Below, one piece after another: positions 1 through 8,522 of a stretch of DNA of 39,600 bases. Source of the DNA: CAZUMH01 sp964621645 (lineage in GTDB: Bacteria; Zhuqueibacterota; QNDG01; JAGLOF01). The notes beneath the pieces are model-generated. The model had not been told where the DNA came from. It worked only from the letters and a program-made list of their open reading frames with translations, and did no database searches. Where the stretch lies: NCBI GenBank assembly GCA_964621645.1, contig CAZUMH010000021.1, forward strand, positions 1 to 39,600. The letters run 5' to 3'. Every line of letters starts with the position of its first letter. Position 1 is the stretch's first letter. Position numbers and translations under genes: made by a program.

Positions 1-544
1 CCTCGTGTACAACAAGGGATTTTGCCTTGAGGCTCGTCTTTTCCGGCGCGTTGGTTATCTTTACCTCTCCCGAATAGACCTTCAGCTGAGTAGTGGTATC
101 CTCCTGCACTTTGAGCCGCAACACGGTACCGGTAATGGCCGCTGCCGCCACCGGAGCGGAAATATCGAACTCCGTATCCATCTTGATCTTGTGCACCTTG
201 GCCCAGATCTCCCCCTGCTCCAGCTTGATCTGCGTTTTCAGCTTCTTCTCTTCTGTTTCTTCGTAGAGTTTCAATATATCAATAATCGTCTGCGGCGCCA
301 GGCGGATAATATCCAGTTTCTCCAGATCCAGCTCGGCCCGGGACTGTCGGTATGTACGCATCTGATCCCCGGAAAAGACTTCGGTATTGACAATAGCCGG
401 CGTCCAGATGGAGGTCTCAACTTTCTTCTTTCTTACCTGTCCATCGGAATAGGTCACAATCCCTTTCTTCTCTTCCTGAACTTCTTGTCCGAACGTGAAG
501 CTGAAAGCCGTCAGCAATAACAGAATCACGACTGCTCTTTTCAT
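1..544 (-). CDS. FecR-domain secreted/envelope protein, partial (C-terminus outside window)
   Basis: An open frame begins with ATG at 542-544 and runs off the left edge, so 181 codons of the N-terminal part are visible. The first 19 or so residues (MKRAVVILLLLTAFSFTFG) form a classic signal peptide, so the product is exported. After it comes a region typical of FecR domains: a 'sdGqV' entry strand, a 'VFSGDQMRTYRQSRAELDL' stretch, then 'GEIWAKV' and 'ISAPVAAAAITGTVLRLKV', the pattern in which a regulatory or structural jelly-roll checks for a previous strand. FecR domains occur in anti-sigma factors and in many secreted proteins of unknown role. With no anti-sigma N-terminus or transmembrane anchor and a signal peptide instead, the second kind is more likely. 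It starts 3 bp after the stop of the upstream gene and should be co-transcribed with it. Function beyond the domain is unknown. Confidence 0.8.
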   Translation of the reverse strand, partial: MKRAVVILLLLTAFSFTFGQEVQEEKKGIVTYSDGQVRKKKVETSIWTPAIVNTEVFSGDQMRTYRQSRAELDLEKLDIIRLAPQTIIDILKLYEETEEKKLKTQIKLEQGEIWAKVHKIKMDTEFDISAPVAAAAITGTVLRLKVQEDTTTQLKVYSGEVKITNAPEKTSLKAKSLVVHE

Positions 545-547
545 GAC

Positions 548-1984
548 TTATACCCCCCCAACGCTCTCCTCAGGATAGAACCGGCCGTAGATCAGGTCCA
601 CCAGCTTTATCGCTTCTCTGGAAAACGGATCCACATCTCTCTTGAAGAGCTCATTGTCGATAAGAATTTTGGCCACCCGCCAGCTTTCCGCCTCCTCCAG
701 CTGCTGCAGCAGGGACGAGTAGGAACCGGCATCGCCGCCGAAAAGTTTCTTGATAAGGCTTTTTCTGGTTTTATCATCTATTTTGGATTCGAGTGGTTCC
801 TTTTTCCTGGCCGGAACATCGTCCTCTTTTGCCTCTGGAGCAGGCTCTTCCTCTTTTTCGATCGGAGCGGGAGCCTCCACGACTTCTTCTTCCCGTGTTT
901 CTGTCTCCATGTTTTCCGGCTCCAAGGGCTGTTCTTCTGTTTCGCCCTTTTTCTCCCTTCTGATAATACGCATTCCTTTGCCAGCGTTTTCCATGGGCTT
1001 CTCTTCTTCCGGCATTATCTCCGGCTGCTCTATCTCAACCGCCGGTATCTCTTCTTCCTCACTTTCTCCCCATACTTCTCCCAGATCCAACGCTTCGCCT
1101 TCTCCCCCCAGTGCCGCATCTATCAGTTCAACGCTATCTTTTTCTTCATCATCCCGAATCAGGGGTTCATCCGTCTTGTCCGCTTTCGGATTTTCATTAA
1201 AATCACTCTTTAATTCAATATACCGCCTCAGTGTCAACTCAACATCCAGGGCGGAAAACGTATCCTTGTTCAGCCTTTCTTCCACTTCCATGGCCCGCCT
1301 GAATCCCCAGTAATTTCTATCAGCCAGGAAATCCTTTACGATATCTATCTCCAGATATTGGACGTCTTCTCCTTTTGCCTGGGAGAGGAAATCGGTCAAC
1401 AAGGAAAAATCCTTGATAATCTCTGTGACCGCTTCCGGAGAGGTCTCCTCCGGAAACATTGTTTCTATGAATTCCGTGTATTGGGATTGAGTTAGCTCTG
1501 TTAATGACCTGTTCTCGCACTCTTCCAGTAATCTGCCGGAGTAGGTCACAAGGGAGGCGAGAGGAAGCAGGGTTTCCTTGATTGTGGTAAGGGGCACACT
1601 GTTTGCATTTTGAAATAGTTGTTTCCGCATTGTGGATACCGGTTTTACCAAGTAATCGAGGCGCAGCACTAATCCTTCCTGAATGATCTTTTCTACTTCA
1701 TCCCTGTTGAAGAAAGCCGCCCTGCTTATCACCTCGGTTGATCCCTGCCAGATTTTTTTAAGATCTTCATCCGTCAGGTGAAAATGTTTTGTCTTCTGCA
1801 CTGACAGAGGATTCTCGCTGGCAAGGTACTGCTCTACCTTGGACTCAAATATCTTCTTTATAAATTCGGGGATAGCCTCATCCTTCAGGATGTTTGAGAT
1901 GCGTATATCCGTGTTGTCCCCTATGACTCTTCTCTTGAGACTTGTTAATAACACTATCGTTTCATTTTCCCACATTGGCATCAC
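548..1984 (-). CDS. Hypothetical acidic protein with a disordered Glu-rich middle
   Basis: I do not recognise this 478-residue protein. It has no signal peptide or membrane segment, so it is probably cytoplasmic. Three parts can be seen. Residues 1 to about 265 are mostly helical-looking and of ordinary composition. Residues about 270-395 are dominated by Glu, Pro and Lys, with runs such as EEEE and PAPEAKEDD, and are probably disordered. A compact C-terminal piece at 400-470 contains 'RKSLIKKLFGGDAGSYSSLL' and an Arg/Lys-rich helix, and ends in 'LIYGRFYPEE'. The ordered-linker-ordered layout suggests an adaptor or scaffold, but this is only inference. The gene starts 3 bp after the archease stop and ends 3 bp before the FecR gene, so it belongs to the gyrase operon tail. 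Start candidates are ATG at 1984, 1981 and 1975; the first is used here. Confidence 0.75.
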   Translation of the reverse strand: MMPMWENETIVLLTSLKRRVIGDNTDIRISNILKDEAIPEFIKKIFESKVEQYLASENPLSVQKTKHFHLTDEDLKKIWQGSTEVISRAAFFNRDEVEKIIQEGLVLRLDYLVKPVSTMRKQLFQNANSVPLTTIKETLLPLASLVTYSGRLLEECENRSLTELTQSQYTEFIETMFPEETSPEAVTEIIKDFSLLTDFLSQAKGEDVQYLEIDIVKDFLADRNYWGFRRAMEVEERLNKDTFSALDVELTLRRYIELKSDFNENPKADKTDEPLIRDDEEKDSVELIDAALGGEGEALDLGEVWGESEEEEIPAVEIEQPEIMPEEEKPMENAGKGMRIIRREKKGETEEQPLEPENMETETREEEVVEAPAPIEKEEEPAPEAKEDDVPARKKEPLESKIDDKTRKSLIKKLFGGDAGSYSSLLQQLEEAESWRVAKILIDNELFKRDVDPFSREAIKLVDLIYGRFYPEESVGGV

Positions 1985-1987
1985 CTA

Positions 1988-2449
1988 TCACAGATCTAAG
2001 AGATATTCCGCTTCCCACACGTTCCCCTTCTTCCTGATCGAGAGTCCGTGGCGCGTTACCGCTTTGATTTCTTTGCAAATACCATGCCTTGTTGCGTCCA
2101 CCCGCTCTCCCCTGCACTCTGAAGAAAAAGATACGTTTCCCTGTCCTGAAGCGGAAAATTTATCCTTGTCTATCAGAAACTGTGAGAAAATGATGCCGTC
2201 ACGCTCAAAAATGAAGAGAATCTCCCTCAGCCAAAAAAGCAGCCCCTCCTCAAGAGATTCTCCCTCTATCTGTATCCGCCGCCTTTCCAGCGGCCGGAAA
2301 CGATCATTGTCAACAATTTGCCTGCTTAATCCCTTGCCGGCAAGTATAAATATATTCTTTATACTGCTGGCCCACACTCGCACGCGGCAATCGGCGGTGT
2401 GGTCCAGCACCTCATATCCCCCTTCCTCTGAATCATTCCTCTTTGTCAT
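1988..2449 (-). CDS. Archease family protein
   Basis: Archease is a small protein that activates the tRNA/RNA ligase RtcB by promoting its guanylylation and turnover. Family marks seen here are the N-terminal 'YEVLDHTADCRVRVWA' block, whose Asp in HTAD is a metal ligand in known archeases, and the C-terminal 'VTRHGLSI ... WEAEYLLDL' block with the closing Asp. The frame is open back to an ATG at 2473, but the family normally begins a few residues before YEVLDH. The ATG at 2449 (MTKRND) therefore fits better and gives 153 residues against about 140 usual. That start lies inside the last codons of gyrA (17-bp overlap), implying translational coupling. No RtcB gene is in the window. Family assignment is confident; the RtcB partnership is inferred from the family. 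Confidence 0.87.
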   Translation of the reverse strand: MTKRNDSEEGGYEVLDHTADCRVRVWASSIKNIFILAGKGLSRQIVDNDRFRPLERRRIQIEGESLEEGLLFWLREILFIFERDGIIFSQFLIDKDKFSASGQGNVSFSSECRGERVDATRHGICKEIKAVTRHGLSIRKKGNVWEAEYLLDL

Positions 2450-4871
2450 CTTCCCGCACAACCCGGGCCACATCTGCTACTAAATCCCCCTCTTCCAGGC
2501 GGATGAGATGCACCCCCTGGGTGGCCCGACCCAGAACTTTCAGGGCGTCGATCTGCTGCCGGATCACCAGACCCTTTTCGGTGATTATCAGCAGATCCTC
2601 CTCATCCAGCACCTCCATCATGGCGATCATGCGGCCCGTTTTATCCCCGGTTTTCATGGTAATGACACCCTTTCCCCCCCTGCTAGTCACCCGATAATCT
2701 GAAATATTGGATCTCTTTCCGAAGCCTTTGTTCGTCACGGCCAGAAGGGTTCCTTCCCGGCGCACCACCACCATGCCAACGACGACGTCGTTCTTGGAAA
2801 GATTGATTCCCCTCACTCCGCTGGCCGTCCTTCCCATATCCCTGACGTCGCTTTCATGGAAACGGATGGCCTTGCCCCCGGAGGTGCCCAAAACAATATC
2901 CTGGGTTCCGTCTGTCAATTTGGCGTCGATGAGTCGGTCCTCCGGACGGATCAGGATAGCCCGGATTCCATCTTTGCGGGGATGGCTGAATGCCTGCAGT
3001 GCCGTCTTCTTCACAACCCCTTTCCTGGTGGCCATGAAGATGAACTCCTCCCCGTCGAATGATCTGACCGGCACTACGGCGGCCACCTTGTCGCTCTTAT
3101 CCATCTGGAGAAGATTGACGATGGCGCGTCCCCGGGATCCCTTGCCCACCTGGGGTAGTTCATGCACCCTGATCCAGTAGCACTGACCCATGGCGGTGAA
3201 AACCAGGATGTAGTGATGCGTGGAAGCGATGAAGAGGTGCTGAATGGAATCCTCTCTGCTGGTATCGGCCCCCCTGACGCCCTTACCGCCCCGATTCTGG
3301 CGCCGATATCCCGATACGGGGAACCGCTTGATGTATCCGGAAAGGGAAATAGTTATCACCATGTCCTCTTCCGCAATGAAATCTTCGACACTGAAATCCT
3401 GGGTTTCCCGGATGATCTCCGTGCGTCGATCATCACCATATTTCTCTTTTATCCGCATCAGCTCTTCTTTGATGAGCACCATCTGCTTTTCTTTGCTGGC
3501 CAGGATGGACTTCAGGCGCTGGATCTCCTTGATGAGGGCGAGATACTCATCCTCTATTTTCTTGCGCTCCAATCCGGTCAAGCGCTGCAGTCTCATATCC
3601 AGAATGGCCTGAGCCTGAACTTCAGAAAGTTTGAATGTCTTCATCAGACCACTCCGGGCCGTTTCCGGATTGCGTGACTTTTTGATCAGCTGCACGATGG
3701 CATCGATGTTGTCCAGCGCTATCTTGAGGCCTTCCAGGATATGTGCCCGCTTTTCCGCTTTAGCAAGCTCGAATTTGGTACGGCGCAGGATGACCTCGTG
3801 GCGGTGTTCGATGAAATAACGCAGCATGTCCTTCAGGGTAAGCACTTCGGGTCTGCCCTTCACCAGAGCCAGTAGAATTACCCCGAAAGTAGTCTGCATC
3901 TGCGTGTGCTTGTAGAGCTGATTCAGGACAACCTGGGACTGGGCATCACGTTTCAGTTCGATTACGACCCGCATGCCGTCACGGTCGGATTCATCCCGGA
4001 TATCGGATATTCCTTCAATTTTTTTATCCTTGACCAGGTCGGCAATGGCCGAAATCAAATTAGCCTTGTTTACCTGGTAGGGGATTTCAGAAAGAACGAT
4101 TGCTTCCCTGTTCCCTTTCATTTTTTCCAGAGACGCTCTCGCTCTCACCTGTATTTTACCCCTCCCGGTCCGGTACGCTTCCCGTATGCCGCTATCGCCG
4201 TAGATGATTCCCCCGGTGGGGAAGTCCGGCCCCTTCACCATCACATGAAGCTCGTCTGCGCTGATGTCCGGGTTATCGATGACCGCAGACAGAGCATCCA
4301 CAATCTCACTCAGATTATGAGGAGGAATATTGGTGGCCATACCGACAGCGATGCCGGATGCGCCGTTAACCAATAGATTCGGGAACAGGGCCGGAAGAAC
4401 AGACGGCTCCTGAAGGGATTCATCAAAATTGAGAGAAAAATCTACCGTCTCTTTATCGATATCAAGTAAAATCTCCTCTGCCGCTGGTAACAGTCGTGCT
4501 TCAGTGTAGCGCATGGCCGCGGCGCTGTCTCCGTCCACGGAGCCAAAGTTGCCCTGCCCGTCAACGAGAGGATAGCGCAGGGAGAAATCCTGAACCATAC
4601 GGACCATGGCGTCATACACGGCCGTGTCACCATGGGGGTGATACTTGCCCAGAACGTCTCCTACGATACGGGCCGATTTTCGATGCGGCCGGTTGGAGCG
4701 GAGCCCCAGTTCCAGCATTCCGTAAAGGATGCGCCGGTGCACCGGTTTCAATCCATCCCGAACATCGGGAAGGGCCCGGGAAACGATGACCGACATGGAA
4801 TAATCGATGTAGGAGTTTTTCATCTCCTCTTCGATATAAACAGGTACTATTCTTTCGCGTTTCGCAACCAT
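2433..4871 (-). CDS. gyrA: DNA gyrase subunit A
   Basis: Breakage-reunion subunit of DNA gyrase, which with GyrB introduces negative supercoils using ATP. The protein has 812 residues. The catalytic tyrosine is Tyr122 in 'AAAMRYTEARL'. The quinolone-determining stretch reads HPHGDTAVYDA at 78-88, with Thr at the position equivalent to E. coli Ser83 and Asp at 87; Thr there is common in wild-type gyrases, so no resistance is implied. The C-terminal beta-pinwheel domain carries a GyrA box variant QNRGGKG at 525-531, which separates gyrase from topoisomerase IV ParC. The start ATG at 4871 has an AAGGA ribosome-binding site 6 nt upstream. It follows gyrB by 24 bp and its end overlaps archease. 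The acidic tail 'REDDKEE' is ordinary. Confidence 0.98.
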   Translation of the reverse strand: MVAKRERIVPVYIEEEMKNSYIDYSMSVIVSRALPDVRDGLKPVHRRILYGMLELGLRSNRPHRKSARIVGDVLGKYHPHGDTAVYDAMVRMVQDFSLRYPLVDGQGNFGSVDGDSAAAMRYTEARLLPAAEEILLDIDKETVDFSLNFDESLQEPSVLPALFPNLLVNGASGIAVGMATNIPPHNLSEIVDALSAVIDNPDISADELHVMVKGPDFPTGGIIYGDSGIREAYRTGRGKIQVRARASLEKMKGNREAIVLSEIPYQVNKANLISAIADLVKDKKIEGISDIRDESDRDGMRVVIELKRDAQSQVVLNQLYKHTQMQTTFGVILLALVKGRPEVLTLKDMLRYFIEHRHEVILRRTKFELAKAEKRAHILEGLKIALDNIDAIVQLIKKSRNPETARSGLMKTFKLSEVQAQAILDMRLQRLTGLERKKIEDEYLALIKEIQRLKSILASKEKQMVLIKEELMRIKEKYGDDRRTEIIRETQDFSVEDFIAEEDMVITISLSGYIKRFPVSGYRRQNRGGKGVRGADTSREDSIQHLFIASTHHYILVFTAMGQCYWIRVHELPQVGKGSRGRAIVNLLQMDKSDKVAAVVPVRSFDGEEFIFMATRKGVVKKTALQAFSHPRKDGIRAILIRPEDRLIDAKLTDGTQDIVLGTSGGKAIRFHESDVRDMGRTASGVRGINLSKNDVVVGMVVVRREGTLLAVTNKGFGKRSNISDYRVTSRGGKGVITMKTGDKTGRMIAMMEVLDEEDLLIITEKGLVIRQQIDALKVLGRATQGVHLIRLEEGDLVADVARVVREDDKEE

Positions 4872-4895
4872 GCAATTCCTTCTATTCTGGGATTG

Positions 4896-6800
4896 TTACA
4901 CGTCCAGATTTCTCACTTCCTCGGCGTTCTTTTCGATGAATTCGCGACGCGGTTCCACCCGGTCACCCATGAGGACACTGAAGAGGTGATCCGCTTCGAT
5001 GGCATCATCGATACTGACCTGCAATGTCGTGCGGCTCTCGGGATCCATTGTTGTTTTCCAGAGCTGACTGGGATTCATCTCTCCCAATCCTTTATATCTC
5101 TGGATATTCATTCCGTTCCGCCCCATCTTTTTTACTTCTTCTTCCAGATCGTCCTCATGGTAGACGTAATTCATCTCCTTTCCCTTTTTCAACAGGAAGA
5201 GAGGTGGTTGGGCTATGTAGACATTTCCGTTCTCTATGAGGTCCCGCATGTAGCGGAAAAAGAAGGTCAACAGCAGGGTACGGATATGGGAGCCGTCGAC
5301 ATCGGCATCTGTCATGATAATGATCTTGCCGTAACGGAGCCTGGTATGATCAAAAACATCCGTACCGATACCGGTGCCGATTGCCGCGACCATTGTCTTA
5401 ATCTCTTCATTGTTCAGGATCTTCTCCAGGCTGGCTTTCTCAACATTGAGTATCTTGCCCCTCAGGGGAAGAATGGCTTGGAACTGCCTGTCCCGGCCCT
5501 GCTTTGCCGATCCGCCTGCCGAATCCCCCTCCACGATGTACAGTTCACAGAGCTTGGGATCCTTTATCGAACAGTCCGCCAGTTTCCCGGGGAGGCTCCC
5601 CGATTCCAGGGCCGTCTTGCGGCGGGTGAGTTCCCGTGCTTTCCTGGCCGCCTCTCTGGACTTGGCCGCAGCTAGTCCCTTCTGAATTATCTTTTTGGCG
5701 ACAGGGGGATTTTCCTCCAGGAAGACGGAAAGCCCCTCTCCGACAATGGATTCAACCACACCACGCACTTCACTGTTGCCCAGCTTTGTCTTCGTCTGTC
5801 CCTCAAACTGAGGTTCCGCCACCTTAACGCTGATCACGGCCGTGATCCCTTCCCTTACATCTTCTCCGGTGAGGGTCAGCTTGCTGTCCTTGAACAGGTT
5901 GTTTTTCTGGCCGTAAAAATTCAGTGTGCGGGTAAGGCTGGTTTTAAATCCGGAAAGATGGGTTCCTCCCTCGATGGTGGGGATGTTATTTACAAAGCTG
6001 AAAATGTTCTCCTGATAGCCGCTGTTATACTGAAAGGCAACCTCTACATCAATACCATCTTTGGTGTTCTCGATAATAATGGGCGAGCGTATGATGGAAG
6101 ACCGGCTCGAGTCCAAATAGGTGACAAATTCCTTCAGCCCGCCCTTGGCGTGGAAGACTTTCTCTTTCCCGGTTTCCTCGTCCTTCAGGCTTATACGCAA
6201 CCCTTTATTTAAAAAGGCCAGTTCCATCAGTCTTTGGCTGATGATGGCGAATTTGAATCTGTTTTTCTTGAAAATTTCCTCATCCGGAAGGAAGGTCACC
6301 TCGGTGCCCTGTTTCTTTCCACCACCCTTCTCTTCCTTCATATCTCCCAGAATTTCACCCCGTTTGTATTCCTGTTGATAAATCTTTCCATCCCGGAATA
6401 CTCTCACCTTGGTATGGCTGGAAAGAGCATTGGTCACGGAAACGCCAACTCCGTGCAATCCTCCGGAAACCTTATACGAGGTATTATCAAACTTTCCGCC
6501 GGCATGCAGGGTGGTCATCACAACTTCCAGGGCCGGCCTATTCTGTACCGGATGAATGTCGACCGGTATGCCCCTCCCGTTATCCGAGATGGTTATGCTG
6601 TTGTCTTTGTGAATAACAACATCTATCTTGTCACAATACCCGGCCAGACATTCATCAACACAGTTGTCTACGACCTCATACGCGATATGATGAAGCCCGC
6701 GCACTCCCGTATCTCCGATATACATCGCCGGCCGTTTACGCACCCCTTCCAGGCCTTTTAGGACTACAATTTTTTTTGCATCATATTGCTGCTCTGACAT
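4896..6800 (-). CDS. gyrB: DNA gyrase subunit B
   Basis: ATPase subunit of gyrase, 634 residues, the short form without the roughly 170-residue insert of gamma-proteobacteria. The GHKL ATP site shows 'VVDNCVDE' at 43-50, 'DNGRGIP' at 73-79 and 'GGLHGVGVSVTNALS' from 113. The TOPRIM metal site shows EGDSAGGS at 424-431 and DADVDGSH at 498-505. The C-terminal region has 'IQRYKGLGEMNPSQLW' and ends 'GDRVEPRREFIEKNA', as expected. The start ATG is preceded by GAGGTGAT, an almost perfect anti-16S match. It lies 19 bp after dciA and 24 bp before gyrA, in the dnaN-dciA-gyrB-gyrA transcript. Confidence 0.98.
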   Translation of the reverse strand: MSEQQYDAKKIVVLKGLEGVRKRPAMYIGDTGVRGLHHIAYEVVDNCVDECLAGYCDKIDVVIHKDNSITISDNGRGIPVDIHPVQNRPALEVVMTTLHAGGKFDNTSYKVSGGLHGVGVSVTNALSSHTKVRVFRDGKIYQQEYKRGEILGDMKEEKGGGKKQGTEVTFLPDEEIFKKNRFKFAIISQRLMELAFLNKGLRISLKDEETGKEKVFHAKGGLKEFVTYLDSSRSSIIRSPIIIENTKDGIDVEVAFQYNSGYQENIFSFVNNIPTIEGGTHLSGFKTSLTRTLNFYGQKNNLFKDSKLTLTGEDVREGITAVISVKVAEPQFEGQTKTKLGNSEVRGVVESIVGEGLSVFLEENPPVAKKIIQKGLAAAKSREAARKARELTRRKTALESGSLPGKLADCSIKDPKLCELYIVEGDSAGGSAKQGRDRQFQAILPLRGKILNVEKASLEKILNNEEIKTMVAAIGTGIGTDVFDHTRLRYGKIIIMTDADVDGSHIRTLLLTFFFRYMRDLIENGNVYIAQPPLFLLKKGKEMNYVYHEDDLEEEVKKMGRNGMNIQRYKGLGEMNPSQLWKTTMDPESRTTLQVSIDDAIEADHLFSVLMGDRVEPRREFIEKNAEEVRNLDV

Positions 6801-6819
6801 ATCACCTCACCTGTTGGCT

Positions 6820-7095
6820 CTAGAGGAGAACTATCTCCCTGACTATTCTGCTGCCCGCCGCCTTGTTTAATTTATCGATCACCTCTTCTCTGTAAAAGAG
6901 AAGTTCATTCCTCCAGGAATCGCTGGCCACTCGTACGTATAGTTTTCCGTTTTTCAGTCTCACCGGTTCCGTGACTCGGGCAATTTTTTCACCGACAATG
7001 GAGGGCCACGAGTGGAGGGTCTGGTAGCTTTTTACCGTTGGTTCTAAACCGGTTTCTCGAAGATACTGCTGGATAATGGAGCCTACGGTCTTCAC
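6820..7095 (-). CDS. dciA: DciA-type (DUF721) helicase-loading protein
   Basis: A 91-residue protein of the DUF721/DciA family, the ancestral bacterial partner that loads or activates the replicative helicase DnaB in lineages without DnaC or DnaI. Recognition rests on the family signature: an N-terminal 'MKTVGSIIQQYLRE' helix, a central 'HSWPSIVGEKIARVTEPVRL' block, then 'GKLYVRVASDSWRNELLF' and a helical end with 'IVREIVLL'. The start is GTG at 7095, just before the dnaN stop (6 bp apart). Its place between dnaN and gyrB is where many bacteria keep recF followed by a DUF721 gene; here only the DUF721 gene remains. The family call is firm; the helicase role is known for relatives. Confidence 0.88.
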   Translation of the reverse strand: MKTVGSIIQQYLRETGLEPTVKSYQTLHSWPSIVGEKIARVTEPVRLKNGKLYVRVASDSWRNELLFYREEVIDKLNKAAGSRIVREIVLL

Positions 7096-7101
7096 ATCCC
7101 G

Positions 7102-8217
7102 CTATCCCAGTTTAATCGGCATGATGAGCATAATAAACGATTCATTCTCATGCTGGGAGCTGGGTGTTATCAGCGCTGCCCTGACGGGGCTTTTTAACTG
7201 AAAGATTACCCGGTCCGTTTCAGCATGCCTGAGGATATCAAGCAGATAATTCCCATTGTACCCTATCTCCATGTTTTCTCCCTCATACTCAACATCCAGC
7301 ACTTCTCTTGCCTCGCCGCCTATTTCCATATCCTCAGAACATACTTCCAGTTTCTCCGGAGAAATTTCAAATCTGATCTGATGAGTAAGAGCGCTGGCAA
7401 AAAGGGAGACTCTTCTTACCGTTGAGAGCAGCAGTTCTCTCTCTATCGTGAGAGTCTTGTCATTGTCCCGGGGAATCACCCGTTCATAATCAGGATATTC
7501 ACCTTCAACCAGACGGGTATAGAGAATGGTCTTTCCAAAATCAAACTGTAATCCTGTTTCATCCACCGTCAATTTAGTAGTTCCTTCGGCGGTAAGATTC
7601 TTCAATGAAATTTGTACTGCTTTGGGAGGGATGATCATCTTGATCGGTTCAATACCCAGAGAGATGGAGGTGTTGACAATTTTGGAAAGCCGGTGTCCAT
7701 CAGTGGCTACCAGCCTGATCTCGTTTTCCTGAACCTGAAAAAATACTCCCATGAGAGCCGGACGCAGCTCTTCTGAAGAGACAGCGAAAATCGTCTTCTC
7801 CAACATACGGCCAAGGAGGGAATTGGGCAGTTCAAAACGCTTCTCATCAGAAAATTGTGGCTGCTCAGGGAAGGTCTCTTTGGAAATGCCCGCAATCTGA
7901 TAGCGTCCTTTATCAGTTTTAATTTTGAGACGGTTGTTCTCTTCTTTCTCAAAAAGAATCGAAATATCAGGGAGAGACCGGATCATCTCGGTAAGAACCC
8001 GGGCCGGTAAAGCCAAAGAGCCGGGCGATTCCATGCTCTCAACCTCTATTCTGGTGGTCAGAGAAACTTCCAGGTCCGTGCCGGTGATAGAGAGAGTATT
8101 GTCATCGACCTCAAAGAGGACATTTTCCAAAACTGGTGTAGTCGATCGTACCGGTACCACCCGGGATATATTTTGAAGAGCTTCGAGCAGCGAATTTTGA
8201 GAAATGGTGAACTTCAT
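7102..8217 (-). CDS. dnaN: DNA polymerase III sliding clamp (beta subunit)
   Basis: The 371-residue beta clamp encircles DNA as a dimer and tethers the polymerase and repair factors. The usual three-fold repeat is present: domain 1 opens with 'MKFTISQNSLLEALQ' and 'TTPVLENVLFEV', domain 2 has 'LRPALMGVFFQV' and 'ATDGHRLSK', and domain 3 ends with the hydrophobic-pocket sequence 'FIMLIMPIKLG' close to the canonical M-P-x-R/K end. The ATG has an AGGAGG site 7 nt upstream, and a TATAAT -10-like box lies at 8243-8248, although I see no convincing -35. It follows dnaA across a 305-bp gap that holds likely oriC elements. Confidence 0.97.
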   Translation of the reverse strand: MKFTISQNSLLEALQNISRVVPVRSTTPVLENVLFEVDDNTLSITGTDLEVSLTTRIEVESMESPGSLALPARVLTEMIRSLPDISILFEKEENNRLKIKTDKGRYQIAGISKETFPEQPQFSDEKRFELPNSLLGRMLEKTIFAVSSEELRPALMGVFFQVQENEIRLVATDGHRLSKIVNTSISLGIEPIKMIIPPKAVQISLKNLTAEGTTKLTVDETGLQFDFGKTILYTRLVEGEYPDYERVIPRDNDKTLTIERELLLSTVRRVSLFASALTHQIRFEISPEKLEVCSEDMEIGGEAREVLDVEYEGENMEIGYNGNYLLDILRHAETDRVIFQLKSPVRAALITPSSQHENESFIMLIMPIKLG

Positions 8218-8242
8218 TTTTACCCTCCTGAATGCTCCTGGG

Positions 8243-8248
8243 ATTATA
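8243..8248 (-). promoter_or_regulatory. Possible dnaN promoter -10 box
   Basis: A perfect TATAAT on the minus strand 26 nt before the dnaN start. The -35 position falls in an A/T run inside a hairpin (8257-8292) and has no TTGACA-like sequence. If used, it would need an activator or upstream AT-rich contacts. Kept as a weak call. Confidence 0.35.
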
Positions 8249-8256
8249 CTATAAAG

Positions 8257-8292
8257 TAACTAATTTTTTTATATTTTTCAAGAAATTAGTTA
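8257..8292. repeat. AT-rich inverted repeat, possible DNA unwinding element
   Basis: TAACTAATTT at 8257-8266 and AAATTAGTTA at 8283-8292 are perfect 10-bp arms around a 16-nt T/A loop. There is no GC stem, and the run beyond it is mixed, so it is a poor terminator. Its position beside the tandem DnaA boxes suits a duplex-unwinding element, though it could also act as a hairpin in the dnaN leader. Confidence 0.5.
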
Positions 8293-8304
8293 TTATAGTA
8301 GACG

Positions 8305-8322
8305 TGTGGATAAAGTGGATAA
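8305..8322 (-). promoter_or_regulatory. Tandem DnaA boxes
   Basis: Two 9-mers lie head to tail with no gap: TGTGGATAA (the exact reverse of TTATCCACA) and AGTGGATAA with one mismatch. A direct doublet like this favours cooperative DnaA loading. It sits 13 bp from the right arm of an AT-rich inverted repeat that could be the unwinding element. Confidence 0.75.
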
Positions 8323-8522
8323 CCGTCCGTGACGGGAACGTAAGAACATAAAAGACAGAAGAATAGACAGTTCCTGGTGACAGCGCGAAAATGTTAATAG
8401 AGAGTGGATTAATGGTATTCCTTTGTGGAAAAGAGAAGGGAAATAAAAACAATTTTTTCAGAAGGGATATCATCAACAAATTACCAACATTGAAAAGAGG
8501 ATTAATCAACAGGATCTTAACA

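Larger units (their letters stand above)
8218..8522. other. dnaA-dnaN intergenic region, probable part of oriC
   Basis: A 305-bp non-coding stretch, AT-rich, with no credible gene. On the minus strand it has a perfect DnaA box TGTGGATAA at 8305-8313, immediately followed by AGTGGATAA at 8314-8322, and TGTGGAAAA at 8424-8432. On the plus strand it has TTATCAACA-like boxes at 8470-8478, 8481-8489 and 8503-8511, each one or two mismatches off. A long AT-rich segment with a 10-bp inverted repeat lies at 8257-8292. Box clusters plus an AT-rich tract between dnaA and dnaN are the layout of many known origins. Box matches are seen directly; the origin function is inferred. Confidence 0.7.

Noticed and set aside
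5..520. 171-codon plus-strand frame at the left edge
   Set aside because: Antisense to the FecR-domain gene, which has a signal peptide and clear domain marks.
3244..3677. Quinolone resistance in GyrA
   Set aside because: Thr83 is a common natural residue and Asp87 is intact.
4632..5675. 347-codon plus-strand frame
   Set aside because: Antisense to gyrA/gyrB; its sequence has no recognisable motif and no start context.
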